From contig NZ_CP023696.1 in NCBI RefSeq assembly GCF_008704425.1, positions 1 through 64,000 on the forward strand: a stretch of DNA of 64,000 nucleotides, given 5' to 3'. Source of the DNA: Streptomyces fradiae ATCC 10745 = DSM 40063. GTDB lineage: Bacteria; Actinomycetota; Actinomycetes; Streptomycetales; Streptomycetaceae. A model generated the notes under the pieces. The model was not told the origin of the DNA. It made no database searches and saw only the letters and a program-made list of their open reading frames with translations. Both the position numbers and the translations under genes were made by a program. Every line of letters starts with the position of its first letter. Position 1 is the stretch's first letter. Shown here in pieces: positions 18,245-26,325 of this stretch.

Positions 18245-18637
18245 TCAGCTCCCGTCCGTGAACGGGCTGTGGCCGTAACGCTGGGGGATCAGGCGGGCGG
18301 CTGCAGCCGGGGCGAGGTCAACGACCAGGCGCTCGCCCACGCCGGAGGCCGTGGTGGCGTCGGGTGAGAGGTAGCCGAGGCTGCGCAGCTCGCCGACCGC
18401 TTTGCGGAAGGCGTCGCGTCCCTCGGCGGCCAGGCGCTCGTCGCGGGTGAGGGAGACCAGTTCGGTGACCGTGGGCTCCTGGCCGGGTGTGTAGCCGGTG
18501 GCGAGTTCGGCCAGGACGCCGCGGGCGCGCCAGGTCAGGCGCATGTCCCGCATCGCCCGCGCGAACAGCGCCGGGTTATGGGTGGGCGGGGCGGTGGGAA
18601 CTGGCCACTGCGGGGGCAGGGCGTCGGGGGTGTTCAT
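18245..18637 (-). CDS. Small winged-helix-like protein inside the tap-tpg operon
   Basis: Protein of 130 residues between tap and tpg. Residues 30-115 read like a winged-helix DNA-binding domain of the kind found in plasmid replication and regulatory proteins (RLTWRARGVLAELATGY, then AVGELRSLGYLSPD). In the known Streptomyces cases tap and tpg are adjacent, so an intervening gene is unusual. It starts with ATG 18637 after GGAG, and its stop is 3 bases from the tpg start, so it must be expressed with tpg. It could regulate the operon or form part of the telomere complex. I cannot name a family. Confidence 0.7.
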   Translation of the reverse strand: MNTPDALPPQWPVPTAPPTHNPALFARAMRDMRLTWRARGVLAELATGYTPGQEPTVTELVSLTRDERLAAEGRDAFRKAVGELRSLGYLSPDATTASGVGERLVVDLAPAAAARLIPQRYGHSPFTDGS

Positions 18638-18721
18638 CAGGTACGACTCCTTCGGCGCGGTTCGGTGTCCGCGCCTGCCTCAAGCTGGGGCGGCGTCATG
18701 CCGGTGTCTGTGGTCGCGGCC

Positions 18722-20845
18722 TTACTCGCCTTCGTCGACGACGGCGTCGCCGCCCTTGATGTGCCGGGCCGGGTTGAGGCCCTGCTCCATCAGGTCGACC
18801 GCCCACAGCATCGACTGGACGCCTTCCAGCTTCGCCATGCCCGGGGTGGGGCCGAGGCGGAAGCCGCCGGGCTGGGGCTTGCCGGAGGCCGCGTACGGGA
18901 GGAAGTCGAGCGGGCTGTCGCCGGGGCTGGGGTAGACGACGCAGTCGGACAGTACGGCGAGGGGGTACAGGCCGGTCATCTTCACCATGTTGTTGAGTTT
19001 GCGGTGCATGTTGACCCGGGCTTTGCTGATGACGGCGGCGCGGATGTCGGGGCGCCAGGTCGGGCGTTCCAGGGCCGGCCATCGGTCCCCGTCGTTGTAG
19101 TTCTTGCCCTGCGGGCGCTCGCGGAGCTTGCCGACGCCGCCCTTCACGGTCGCCTTGATGGCGGCCAACACGGCGGTCAGGGCCGGGTCGACCTGCTTGT
19201 GCTGCTCCATCGCGGCAAGGAAGGCCCGGTCGTCCAGGTCCTTGGTGACGCCGAGGTCGGCGAGGGTGTCGACGTAGGCGTTCTTGAGGCGGTCGTGCCA
19301 CGGGTCCAGGTAGGCGCCGGTTTCGCGGCGCAGGTACGCCTCGATCGGCGCCACGTTGTAGCCGAGTTCCTGGGCGTAGGCGACGGTGTGCGTCTGATAC
19401 CAGCCGGGGCCGGTGGGGCGGGTGCCGTCCGGGGTGAACGGTGACGGGAGGCGCGGGTCCAGCTCGATGTGGGACAGGTCGACCAGCCAGCTGCCGGGGA
19501 TCTTCGGGTTGAACTTCGGGGCGTGGAAGTGGTCGGGCGCCGACAGGCCAACGGCCAGGCGGGCCGCGGCGGCGAGGAAGGCGGTGTTCAGGTCCAGGCC
19601 GACCGCGTACGGCAGGGTGCACTCCTCGTCGGTGAGCAGGTCCACCGGCCGCACCCACTGATACGCCTCCTCATCGATGAACCCGCCCGTCCAGCCGGAG
19701 TTCACGACCACGGGGTGCTCTGGGGTGGCCTCCGGCGGCGCCGGGTCCATCGGCTCCGTCCCCAGCGAGCCCGGATTGTTGCCACTGACCCAGTTCCCGG
19801 TCGCTTCGTCCCGCACGGCGCGCGTGGGCGGGCGGAGCGCCGTCATCAGCTCCAGGCCGGAGACGGCGGTGGAGCCGCGCGGGGTGATGACCCGCTGGGC
19901 GTAGACGCCGAGGACGCGGGCGATGTCGGTCGGCTCCATGTCCGCGACGCCGGGCCACGACCGGGAGTCGAGGGCGTCCCACGACAAGACTGCCAGCTGC
20001 ACGCACTGCCGCTCGCGCCCCTGGGCCTTGCGGTAGATCCGGGCCCACGGCCCGAACCCGCGCTGCGTGAGCTGCCACTTCGCGCGTCCCACTTGCTTGA
20101 TAACCGGGTGGTCCTCCGGCAGGCGCAGGGAACGGCGCTGCTCGTGACCCTCCAGGCGCTCCGGCAGCCCAAGCTTCACGGCCGCGGACGCGGTGAGCAC
20201 GATCAGCGGGTCGCTGTCCTTGCCGTAGCGGTTCAGCTTCGACGCACCGAGGCCGGACTCACGCAGCGTCCACTCCACCAGCTCCGGGATCGTGGTGGCC
20301 GGGCAGTCGAGCACGATCCCGTCGACGCCGTACGCGGAACCGTCGCCGTCCAGCACGGCGAGCGGCCCGTGCGGGAAGCACGGGGCCAGCGCGGGCGCGG
20401 CGGCCTTCTTCGCCGCCGGACGCCGCGACGTCGACGCGGGGCGCGCGGCCGGACGGGCGGCACGCCGGGGAGCGGTCGGGGCGGCGGGAGTTTCCACCGG
20501 TGCGGCCGTCTCCGCCTCGGGAGTGGCCGGGCCGGTGAGCGTCTGCGGAACCGGCTCGGGCCGGGCTGCGGGCGCAGCGACGGGAGCTCCGTGGGCCGGG
20601 TACTTCGCCGCCCAGCCGTTCAGCAGCCGCTGGTACGCCTCCAGGCGCGGCGACTTCGGCTCAGAGCGCCCGTTTTCATAGTTCTTCACCGTCTGCGTCG
20701 ACGTCTTCAGCGCGGCCGCGAGACGGGCCTGAGTGATACCAGCGGCCTCACGCAGCCGGGCACGCTCCGCCGGGGGCGGCAGCTGCGGCTCCTCCTCCAG
20801 CAACGCGTCGACCGACGCGAACAGCTCTTCCTCGGTAGTTGCCAT
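18722..20845 (-). CDS. tap: Telomere-associated protein Tap
   Basis: Protein of 707 residues. An XRE-type helix-turn-helix lies at 34-62 (AAGITQARLAAALKTS). An Ala/Pro-rich linker spans about 87-155 and a large C-terminal domain follows. Tap is known to bind the folded 3' overhang and recruit Tpg; in vitro reports say Tap and Tpg together suffice for protein-primed synthesis. In the C-terminal part I can read three elements like phi29-type family-B polymerase: motif A LD418LNTAF, motif B K564-ATVKGGVGK, and motif C LSD634CVV. It heads the operon tap-wHTH-tpg. The ATG 20845 has only a weak ribosome site. The family call is firm; the polymerase motif reading is mine. Confidence 0.9.
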   Translation of the reverse strand: MATTEEELFASVDALLEEEPQLPPPAERARLREAAGITQARLAAALKTSTQTVKNYENGRSEPKSPRLEAYQRLLNGWAAKYPAHGAPVAAPAARPEPVPQTLTGPATPEAETAAPVETPAAPTAPRRAARPAARPASTSRRPAAKKAAAPALAPCFPHGPLAVLDGDGSAYGVDGIVLDCPATTIPELVEWTLRESGLGASKLNRYGKDSDPLIVLTASAAVKLGLPERLEGHEQRRSLRLPEDHPVIKQVGRAKWQLTQRGFGPWARIYRKAQGRERQCVQLAVLSWDALDSRSWPGVADMEPTDIARVLGVYAQRVITPRGSTAVSGLELMTALRPPTRAVRDEATGNWVSGNNPGSLGTEPMDPAPPEATPEHPVVVNSGWTGGFIDEEAYQWVRPVDLLTDEECTLPYAVGLDLNTAFLAAAARLAVGLSAPDHFHAPKFNPKIPGSWLVDLSHIELDPRLPSPFTPDGTRPTGPGWYQTHTVAYAQELGYNVAPIEAYLRRETGAYLDPWHDRLKNAYVDTLADLGVTKDLDDRAFLAAMEQHKQVDPALTAVLAAIKATVKGGVGKLRERPQGKNYNDGDRWPALERPTWRPDIRAAVISKARVNMHRKLNNMVKMTGLYPLAVLSDCVVYPSPGDSPLDFLPYAASGKPQPGGFRLGPTPGMAKLEGVQSMLWAVDLMEQGLNPARHIKGGDAVVDEGE

Positions 20846-20896
20846 GCCTGAACACTAGCAGAACTTACCCCACCATTTAACCCATTTATTAACCCG

Positions 20897-21073
20897 ATTG
20901 AAGGGGAGTACGCGAAAGCAGGTCGCCGAGTTCACCGCCCTGACCCCGATCAGGTCGGCGAGCACGCCGAACTGCTAGTCGCCGCCGACTGGCTCACCGA
21001 AGCCGACACCGCCGGGGGACGGCTGCGCGGACAGCTCACCGAGCGCATCCTGCCGCTGGGCGGGCTGCTGTGA
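20897..21073 (+). pseudogene. Possible C-terminal remnant of a replication-type gene
   Basis: An open frame of 58 codons without a start codon and ribosome site ends at TGA 21073 (segment HAELLVAADWLTEADTAGG). Codon use looks coding and the sequence resembles the tail of plasmid-borne helicase or primase-like proteins, but this is weak. It lies in the 371-base gap between tap and the next gene. Confidence 0.25.
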
Positions 21074-21216
21074 CACGCCCCGCCCACCGTGCCGACGGCC
21101 TCGTGTACCGCCACCCCCGGGTGCGCGCACGGAGCAGCGGCATCGGGACCGTCCGGCGCGCATGGGATCTGCTCAGGCCGGTGACCACCAAACGCCCCGC
21201 ATCGGAGGTACGGCCT

Positions 21217-21480
21217 ATGTCAGGACCGGATCTACCGCCGACGACCGCGCCGATGACCGTGGAGGCGTTGGTAGGGCGGTGGCCGACGGGGGCCGAGAAG
21301 GTGGAACTCATCCACAGAGTGATCGTCTTCGCCGGTCAATTCGACGAACGGGACCTCGATACGGCCCGGCGCACCTATCCCGGCCGCCGCCCCGTCATCA
21401 ACGCCGATGGCGGCCTGGAGATCCATCCAGCCGGTCCCGGCCGGCCAGCCCCGCTTCTGGGCGATCCGCACCACCGCTGA
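21217..21480 (+). CDS. Small conserved-looking protein of unknown function
   Basis: Protein of 87 residues starting at ATG 21217 with GGAGG eight bases upstream. It is soluble and ends in a Pro/Gly-rich tail (EIHPAGPGRPAP). The central part (VELIHRVIVFAGQFDERD) has the look of the N-terminal strand-helix of Uma2-like PD-(D/E)XK proteins, but the catalytic part would be missing, so I do not assign it. It precedes the SMC-like ATPase by about 145 bases on the same strand and could be part of that unit. Confidence 0.5.
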   Translation: MSGPDLPPTTAPMTVEALVGRWPTGAEKVELIHRVIVFAGQFDERDLDTARRTYPGRRPVINADGGLEIHPAGPGRPAPLLGDPHHR

Positions 21481-21624
21481 GTCGCCCCGTCGTCCCGGTG
21501 GCCGATGGCCACGTGGCAGGGAGCCGGCCCGGTGCGCTCCGGGGCCGTCACCCATACGGCTGAGGGTCGTTTCCGGTGTGGACCAACACATCTGATGCCA
21601 AGGAGGCCCAGTGGGCCCGTCGTT

Positions 21625-23457
21625 GTGATCGAGCGGCTCGAATTCCAGCGGGGCGACGTCTGGTACGCCCGCTACTTCAGGGGCCTGGTGACCTTCCTCG
21701 TGGGCCACTCCAAGGCCGGAAAGTCCACCGCGCTGGAAGCGCTGCTCTACCCGCTGGGCCTTCTCACGGCAACCGTCATGCCGGAGGTCCGCGGCTGCCA
21801 GCAGGTCCGGCTGGTCTTCCGGGTTGCCGGAACCCGCTGGCAGGCCACCCGCAGCGGATCGAACCCGCGGGCACGGGTGTCCTTGAAGAACCTCGACGAC
21901 ACCGGCGAGATCGAGCACCTGCTGCCGGTCACGAGCGCGAAGGCCGGAGAGATGACCGCCGGTGCCTTCGTCCAGGACCTGCTCGGCCTGCCCCAAGCGG
22001 CCCGGGGAGCCACGCGTACCGGACTGGACGACTTCTACGGCACCGTCATGGCGCTACGGCAGAACACGATCGCCTCCGAGTTCCTCGGCGGAGGGAAGGA
22101 CGAGGCGAGGGTCCTCGCCCTGGAGGTGCTCCTGGGCCTGTGGAACGAGGATCTTGCCGGGCTGGAGAAGAACGCTTCGGAAGCCGCATCCCGGTACCGG
22201 GCGGCACGCTCCGCTCTGGCGGCGTTCAAGAAGCTGCGGGACAGCGGCGCTCTGGCCGATCCGGCCAGCGTCCGCGCCGCGTACGAGCAGAAGCAGCGCG
22301 AGCACCACGCGGCGGCGCAGCGGTGGCAGAAGGCCGACGCGGCACTGAAGATCGCCGTCGGGGAGCGCGGGCGGCTCGTCGCCCTGCACCAGGCGACCGA
22401 AGCCCAGCGCCGGAAGAGCGCGAAGCAGGCTGTCGCCGCCCACGCCAAGGTGAACGGCGCCACCGCCGAGCACGCGCACGCCGAGGGCGAACTCGCCACC
22501 CTGCTGGGGCCCACACCGCAGGACTGCACCTGCTGCGGACAGCCCCTCCCCGACCGGGAGCCGGGCCTGTGCCGCCAATGCGGTCAGCCACACGATGGCG
22601 CCGAAGACCGGCGCGAGCGGCAGATCGCCGCAGCCCGTGCGAAGGTGGACCGGCTCCTGCTCAGGCTGCGGAGCCTTCAGGAGGCATCGGCTGCCGCCGC
22701 CGACCAGGCCGCCGAGGCGGATACGGCGGCCGCGGCCGCGCTCACCGCCCGCGACGCCTACGACGAGGCACATCTCCAGCCCGCCCGCAAGGCCGCGCAA
22801 CAGGCCGAGAAGGAGGCCCACGGCCTGAGCCGCGACGTCGCCCAGCTCAAGGAACGCCTGGAATCGGCCGACTACATCAGCGCCCAGGAGCAGGTCATCC
22901 GGGCGGCCAAAGAACAGATGGACGCGGCACAGGCCGCCCGGGACGCCGCAGTCACCGCCCACGAAGTACGCCGCAAGGAAGTCACCGGGTGCTGGTCGGA
23001 GTTCTTCCTCACCCGGCTGAAGCAGATCAACCCCGAAGTCGAGACCGCCCACATCGACCCCGTCAACTTCACCACCCGCGTCAAGGAACGGCACACCGCC
23101 GACAAGACCTTCGCCGAGAGCTCGGTCGCCGGAAGCCCCAAGGTTGCCACCAACGTCGCCCTGCTGCTGGCCCTGCGTGACCTCGGCCGCGTCGATCCCA
23201 CCGTCCGAGTGCCGCCGCTGATGATCATCGACTCGCCGCTGGCCGGCCTCGGAGCACAGGGCCTGGACCACGACACCGGCCTGCGTCTGATCGACACGCT
23301 CATCGACATCGCCGACGACCCCTCCCCCGACGGCTACGCCTGCCAGATCATCGCCGCCACCAACGACCCCCTCCCCCGCCCCTACCCCGGCGTGCGCGAA
23401 ATCCGCATCGACACCGACAACCGGTTCTTCGACCACGCCCCGCGCCGCGACAACTGA
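21625..23457 (+). CDS. SMC/Rad50-like ATPase with zinc hook
   Basis: Protein of 610 residues. Walker A GHSKAGKST lies at 27-35 and a Walker B-type IIDSPLAGLG near 535, the latter in the S-P-L form of RecN/Rad50-like ATPases. Between them are two long Ala/Glu/Arg coiled coils. At about 300-322 the hinge holds four or more Cys in CxCCGQ and CRQCGQ, a zinc-hook-like loop. Such proteins tether DNA ends and control nucleases. The start is uncertain: ATG 21595 has no ribosome site, while AAGGAGG at 21599-21605 serves a five-codon mini-frame (GTG 21611) whose TGA overlaps GTG 21625. It faces the UvrD-type helicase gene tail to tail. A defence or plasmid maintenance role is possible. Confidence 0.75.
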   Translation: MIERLEFQRGDVWYARYFRGLVTFLVGHSKAGKSTALEALLYPLGLLTATVMPEVRGCQQVRLVFRVAGTRWQATRSGSNPRARVSLKNLDDTGEIEHLLPVTSAKAGEMTAGAFVQDLLGLPQAARGATRTGLDDFYGTVMALRQNTIASEFLGGGKDEARVLALEVLLGLWNEDLAGLEKNASEAASRYRAARSALAAFKKLRDSGALADPASVRAAYEQKQREHHAAAQRWQKADAALKIAVGERGRLVALHQATEAQRRKSAKQAVAAHAKVNGATAEHAHAEGELATLLGPTPQDCTCCGQPLPDREPGLCRQCGQPHDGAEDRRERQIAAARAKVDRLLLRLRSLQEASAAAADQAAEADTAAAAALTARDAYDEAHLQPARKAAQQAEKEAHGLSRDVAQLKERLESADYISAQEQVIRAAKEQMDAAQAARDAAVTAHEVRRKEVTGCWSEFFLTRLKQINPEVETAHIDPVNFTTRVKERHTADKTFAESSVAGSPKVATNVALLLALRDLGRVDPTVRVPPLMIIDSPLAGLGAQGLDHDTGLRLIDTLIDIADDPSPDGYACQIIAATNDPLPRPYPGVREIRIDTDNRFFDHAPRRDN

Positions 23458-23595
23458 CCCCCCGTGCCCTGCACTTTCGCACAAGAGCCCAGGGCGGCCA
23501 GCACCCGCCGCCACGCCCGGACAGCCGACGCCCTCAGCGGCCTCCAGCCAGCCTTTCAACTGGTACCAGGCTCGCCCACGTGACCGGGTACCGGA

Positions 23596-23627
23596 GCAGC
23601 CCGCCGTGGCTTTCAGCGGCGGGCTGC
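23596..23627. terminator. Bidirectional terminator between SMC-like and UvrD-like genes
   Basis: Perfect 11-bp inverted repeat (23596-23606 with 23617-23627) and a 10-base loop, placed where the two convergent genes end. The stop codon of the helicase gene at 23613 is inside the loop. Confidence 0.6.
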
Positions 23628-26000
23628 CTCGTGCAGGCGCCGGCGCAGCTGTGCGCGCAGTTGCGGCAGAGGAACACCCGCGCCGAGCCGGCGCAGGAAG
23701 CCGGCGGCATCCCAGGTGATCAGGCCGCCCTGGCGGGAGAGGTACAGGCCGACCTGGTCGATGCCGAACTGGTCGTCGTAATCCAGCAGGAGGTATCCGG
23801 CGAGCTGATAGATCTCCTCGCGGCCCAGGCGGCGGGGGTCCTTGGTGGCTTTGCAGTCCAGCAGCAGGCCGCCGAGGATGTAGTCGGCGTCAGCGCCGCC
23901 GATGTCGCCGCTGCCGGCGAAGACCGGACCGCACACACGGGAGGCGGCCGGCAGGGCGCGGAAGGAGGCGAACGGACCCTCGGCGAGCCGCATCTGCTGG
24001 TCGATGTCGCACACGACGTACTCGGGGACCGCCGCGGTGAGGTCGTCCAGGGTCGTGGCGGGGGTGGCGGAGCTGAGCATGCTGAAGCGGCGGATCTCAC
24101 CGGTGCGGGCGATGTCCTCGAAGAAGCCAGCAACGAAGCACAGCCGGATGAGCGTGTTCTCGTCCAGGCTGCCGGGGGCGGCGAGGTAGCTGTCGACGGT
24201 GGCCAGCAGCTCCCGGCCCGCCGTGTGCAGGGCCTTGCGGGCCGGTGCGCCGCGCAGCGGTCCGGTCTCGTCAAGGAGCATGACACCGGCGACGACGGCC
24301 GGTCCGAGCCGCCCTCCGAGGCTGAGGCGGAGGCGGTAGTCGATGGCGTGCCCGAGGGCCGACCAGTTCGGGTACTGCACGTCGATCGGCTGCACCGGGT
24401 GCGCCAGGCCGGCGATACGCGCCTGATAGTCGCCCACCAGGTTCTGGCTGTACGGGAGGTTGGCGGCCATGAACTGCGAGATCGGTGAGGAGTCGTACTT
24501 CAGCTGCCCGGTCAGACTGAGCTCGATCATCGGCCGGCCGGCCACCGTGCCGTCCCGGCCGGCGTCGGCCATGGTCTTTTCGTACGCGTCGATCCAGGCG
24601 ATGCCCTCGGTGTCCAACTGGTGGCGGGCGCGGGTGACCGCGACATAGATCAGGCGGGCCTCGCTCGCATTCAGCGCGCGCTGCAGACCCAGGTCGTCTA
24701 CCGACGGGGCCATGAAGCCCTTGCCGATGCGTACCGACGGCCACTCCCGTCCCTTGGCCTTGTGCGCGGTGGAGACGGTGACCTGCGCCTTCTCCTGCGG
24801 GGACAGGCGGTCCACCGCGGCGATGATCTGGTCGGGGCCGTAGGTGTCGACCAGCTGCACGATCGCTTTGAGGTCCTGGCCGGCCTTGTCCTGCTCGGCG
24901 TACTCCTGCACCTCGTCCCAGGAGGAGAACAAGAACAGCTCCGGGTGGCTGGTCCGCTGCCCGGCTTTGAGCTCGAGTGCGGCCTTGGCGATGCGCTGCA
25001 GCGCGCTGCCCCCGCCGGTCAGCGCCACCGGGATGCCGAGCTCGAGGTAGGACAGGACTTCGCTCATCGCGTCTACGTTGCCCCGGCACAGCACCGCCTC
25101 GGGCTGCGACACCTCACCCACGCGGGAGCCGGGGCCGTGGCCGGTCAGCTGCATCTCCGACTCGGCGTGTCCCAGCCACCGGTTGGCCACCTCGGCGATG
25201 GCCGGGCCGAAGCGGAAGGACTGGGTCAGGCGCAGCTGCTCGGCGGGGAAGCCGGTCATCACATCGCGCGCGTTGCGCCAGCCGTAGATCTGCTGGGCCG
25301 GGTCCCCGACGCACACCCGCTGCGCGTCCTGGGCGAGGAAGACCTCCTCCAGGACGGGGTTGGTGTCCTGGGCCTCGTCCAGCAGGACGAAGTCGGCGCC
25401 GAGCCGCGGGGAGGTCATCGCCCACAGCTTCATGTAGTGGTCGTGCTCGAACCGCAGCCGGCCCGCGGGCGAGCAGATGTCGTCCCACGCACGGTGCGCG
25501 TAGGGCAGCAGGGTGCGGGCGAGATAGTCCTGGCCGGGACCGTCGAGGCCGTTGACCGGCTCCATGTGGCGGGCCATGACCTGCCGGTCGGTGGTGTAGC
25601 AGAACTTGCGGACCATGCCCATCACCAGGCGAGCGGCGTGAGTGACCTTGATCTGGCGGGAGCCCACGTCAAGGTCGCGGGTGATGCCGAGCAGGCGGGC
25701 GGTGTGCTTCGCGGGGATCCTCGCCGAGGCGTCCAGACGCTCACGGTAGTGGTGGCCGACGGCACGGAAGGCCAAGGAGTGCGCGGTACGGCATTCCACA
25801 TTCGGCCCGAACCGTCCGCGGGCGTCATCGGCGATCGCCCGGTTGAACGCCACGTACAGCCCGCGTTTGCGGGTCGCGGCGCCCATCAGGATCAGGGTGG
25901 ACGTTTTGCCCGTCCCCGCTCCGGCGACCAGGGCCAGATCCCGGCCGGATGCGAACACCTCACGGGCAGCCTGCTGCTCCTTCGTCGGCTCCATGGCCAT
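23613..26000 (-). CDS. UvrD-like helicase fused to a PD-(D/E)XK-like domain
   Basis: Protein of 795 residues. Superfamily 1 motifs are complete: GAGTGKTS (27-34), the DEAQD box (208-212), GDPAQQIYGW, SFRFGP, TAHKAKGREW and YVAVTRAR. The last 100 residues add D705, D715-C-K717 and Q732 (IYQLAGYLL), matching the D...[DE]xK...Q layout of PD-(D/E)XK nucleases, with Cys where Glu is common. Helicase-nuclease fusions of this kind occur in repair and anti-phage systems. ATG 26000 has AGAGG upstream; a further 57 codons upstream are open but lack a ribosome site. It is convergent with the SMC-like ATPase, with which it may work on DNA ends. Confidence 0.82.
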   Translation of the reverse strand: MAMEPTKEQQAAREVFASGRDLALVAGAGTGKTSTLILMGAATRKRGLYVAFNRAIADDARGRFGPNVECRTAHSLAFRAVGHHYRERLDASARIPAKHTARLLGITRDLDVGSRQIKVTHAARLVMGMVRKFCYTTDRQVMARHMEPVNGLDGPGQDYLARTLLPYAHRAWDDICSPAGRLRFEHDHYMKLWAMTSPRLGADFVLLDEAQDTNPVLEEVFLAQDAQRVCVGDPAQQIYGWRNARDVMTGFPAEQLRLTQSFRFGPAIAEVANRWLGHAESEMQLTGHGPGSRVGEVSQPEAVLCRGNVDAMSEVLSYLELGIPVALTGGGSALQRIAKAALELKAGQRTSHPELFLFSSWDEVQEYAEQDKAGQDLKAIVQLVDTYGPDQIIAAVDRLSPQEKAQVTVSTAHKAKGREWPSVRIGKGFMAPSVDDLGLQRALNASEARLIYVAVTRARHQLDTEGIAWIDAYEKTMADAGRDGTVAGRPMIELSLTGQLKYDSSPISQFMAANLPYSQNLVGDYQARIAGLAHPVQPIDVQYPNWSALGHAIDYRLRLSLGGRLGPAVVAGVMLLDETGPLRGAPARKALHTAGRELLATVDSYLAAPGSLDENTLIRLCFVAGFFEDIARTGEIRRFSMLSSATPATTLDDLTAAVPEYVVCDIDQQMRLAEGPFASFRALPAASRVCGPVFAGSGDIGGADADYILGGLLLDCKATKDPRRLGREEIYQLAGYLLLDYDDQFGIDQVGLYLSRQGGLITWDAAGFLRRLGAGVPLPQLRAQLRRRLHEAARR

Positions 26001-26325
26001 GGATTCCTCTCTGGGAAGCGCGGCTTCATGTACCGCAGCCCCAGAGGCTGGACTAGCTGATGACCAACCGTCAATACAGTCATACGTTCGGTAGCCAGTT
26101 CCGGCCGAATTCAGGACGGGCCGCACAAGGAAGCGCCGCGGACCTGTGCGCTGCCAGTTCTCCCTCCCCATCCCTTGGCCGGTGCATCCGGTCGCTGCAA
26201 TCAGGCCAGCGAACTTTCCCGATTTCGGAAGGAGTTGTCAGTCCCGGTTTCTATGCTGCCGCAGGCAAGGGAACCACTGGGCACCGCGCTGATGCCCGGC
26301 CACGCGATCACACGGGAGGTGCGGG
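26001..26325. other. Divergent intergenic region, no gene seen
   Basis: Lies between the helicase gene (minus) and the Cys-rich protein gene (plus), so it should carry both promoters. I find no convincing sigma site or operator. Confidence 0.4.
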
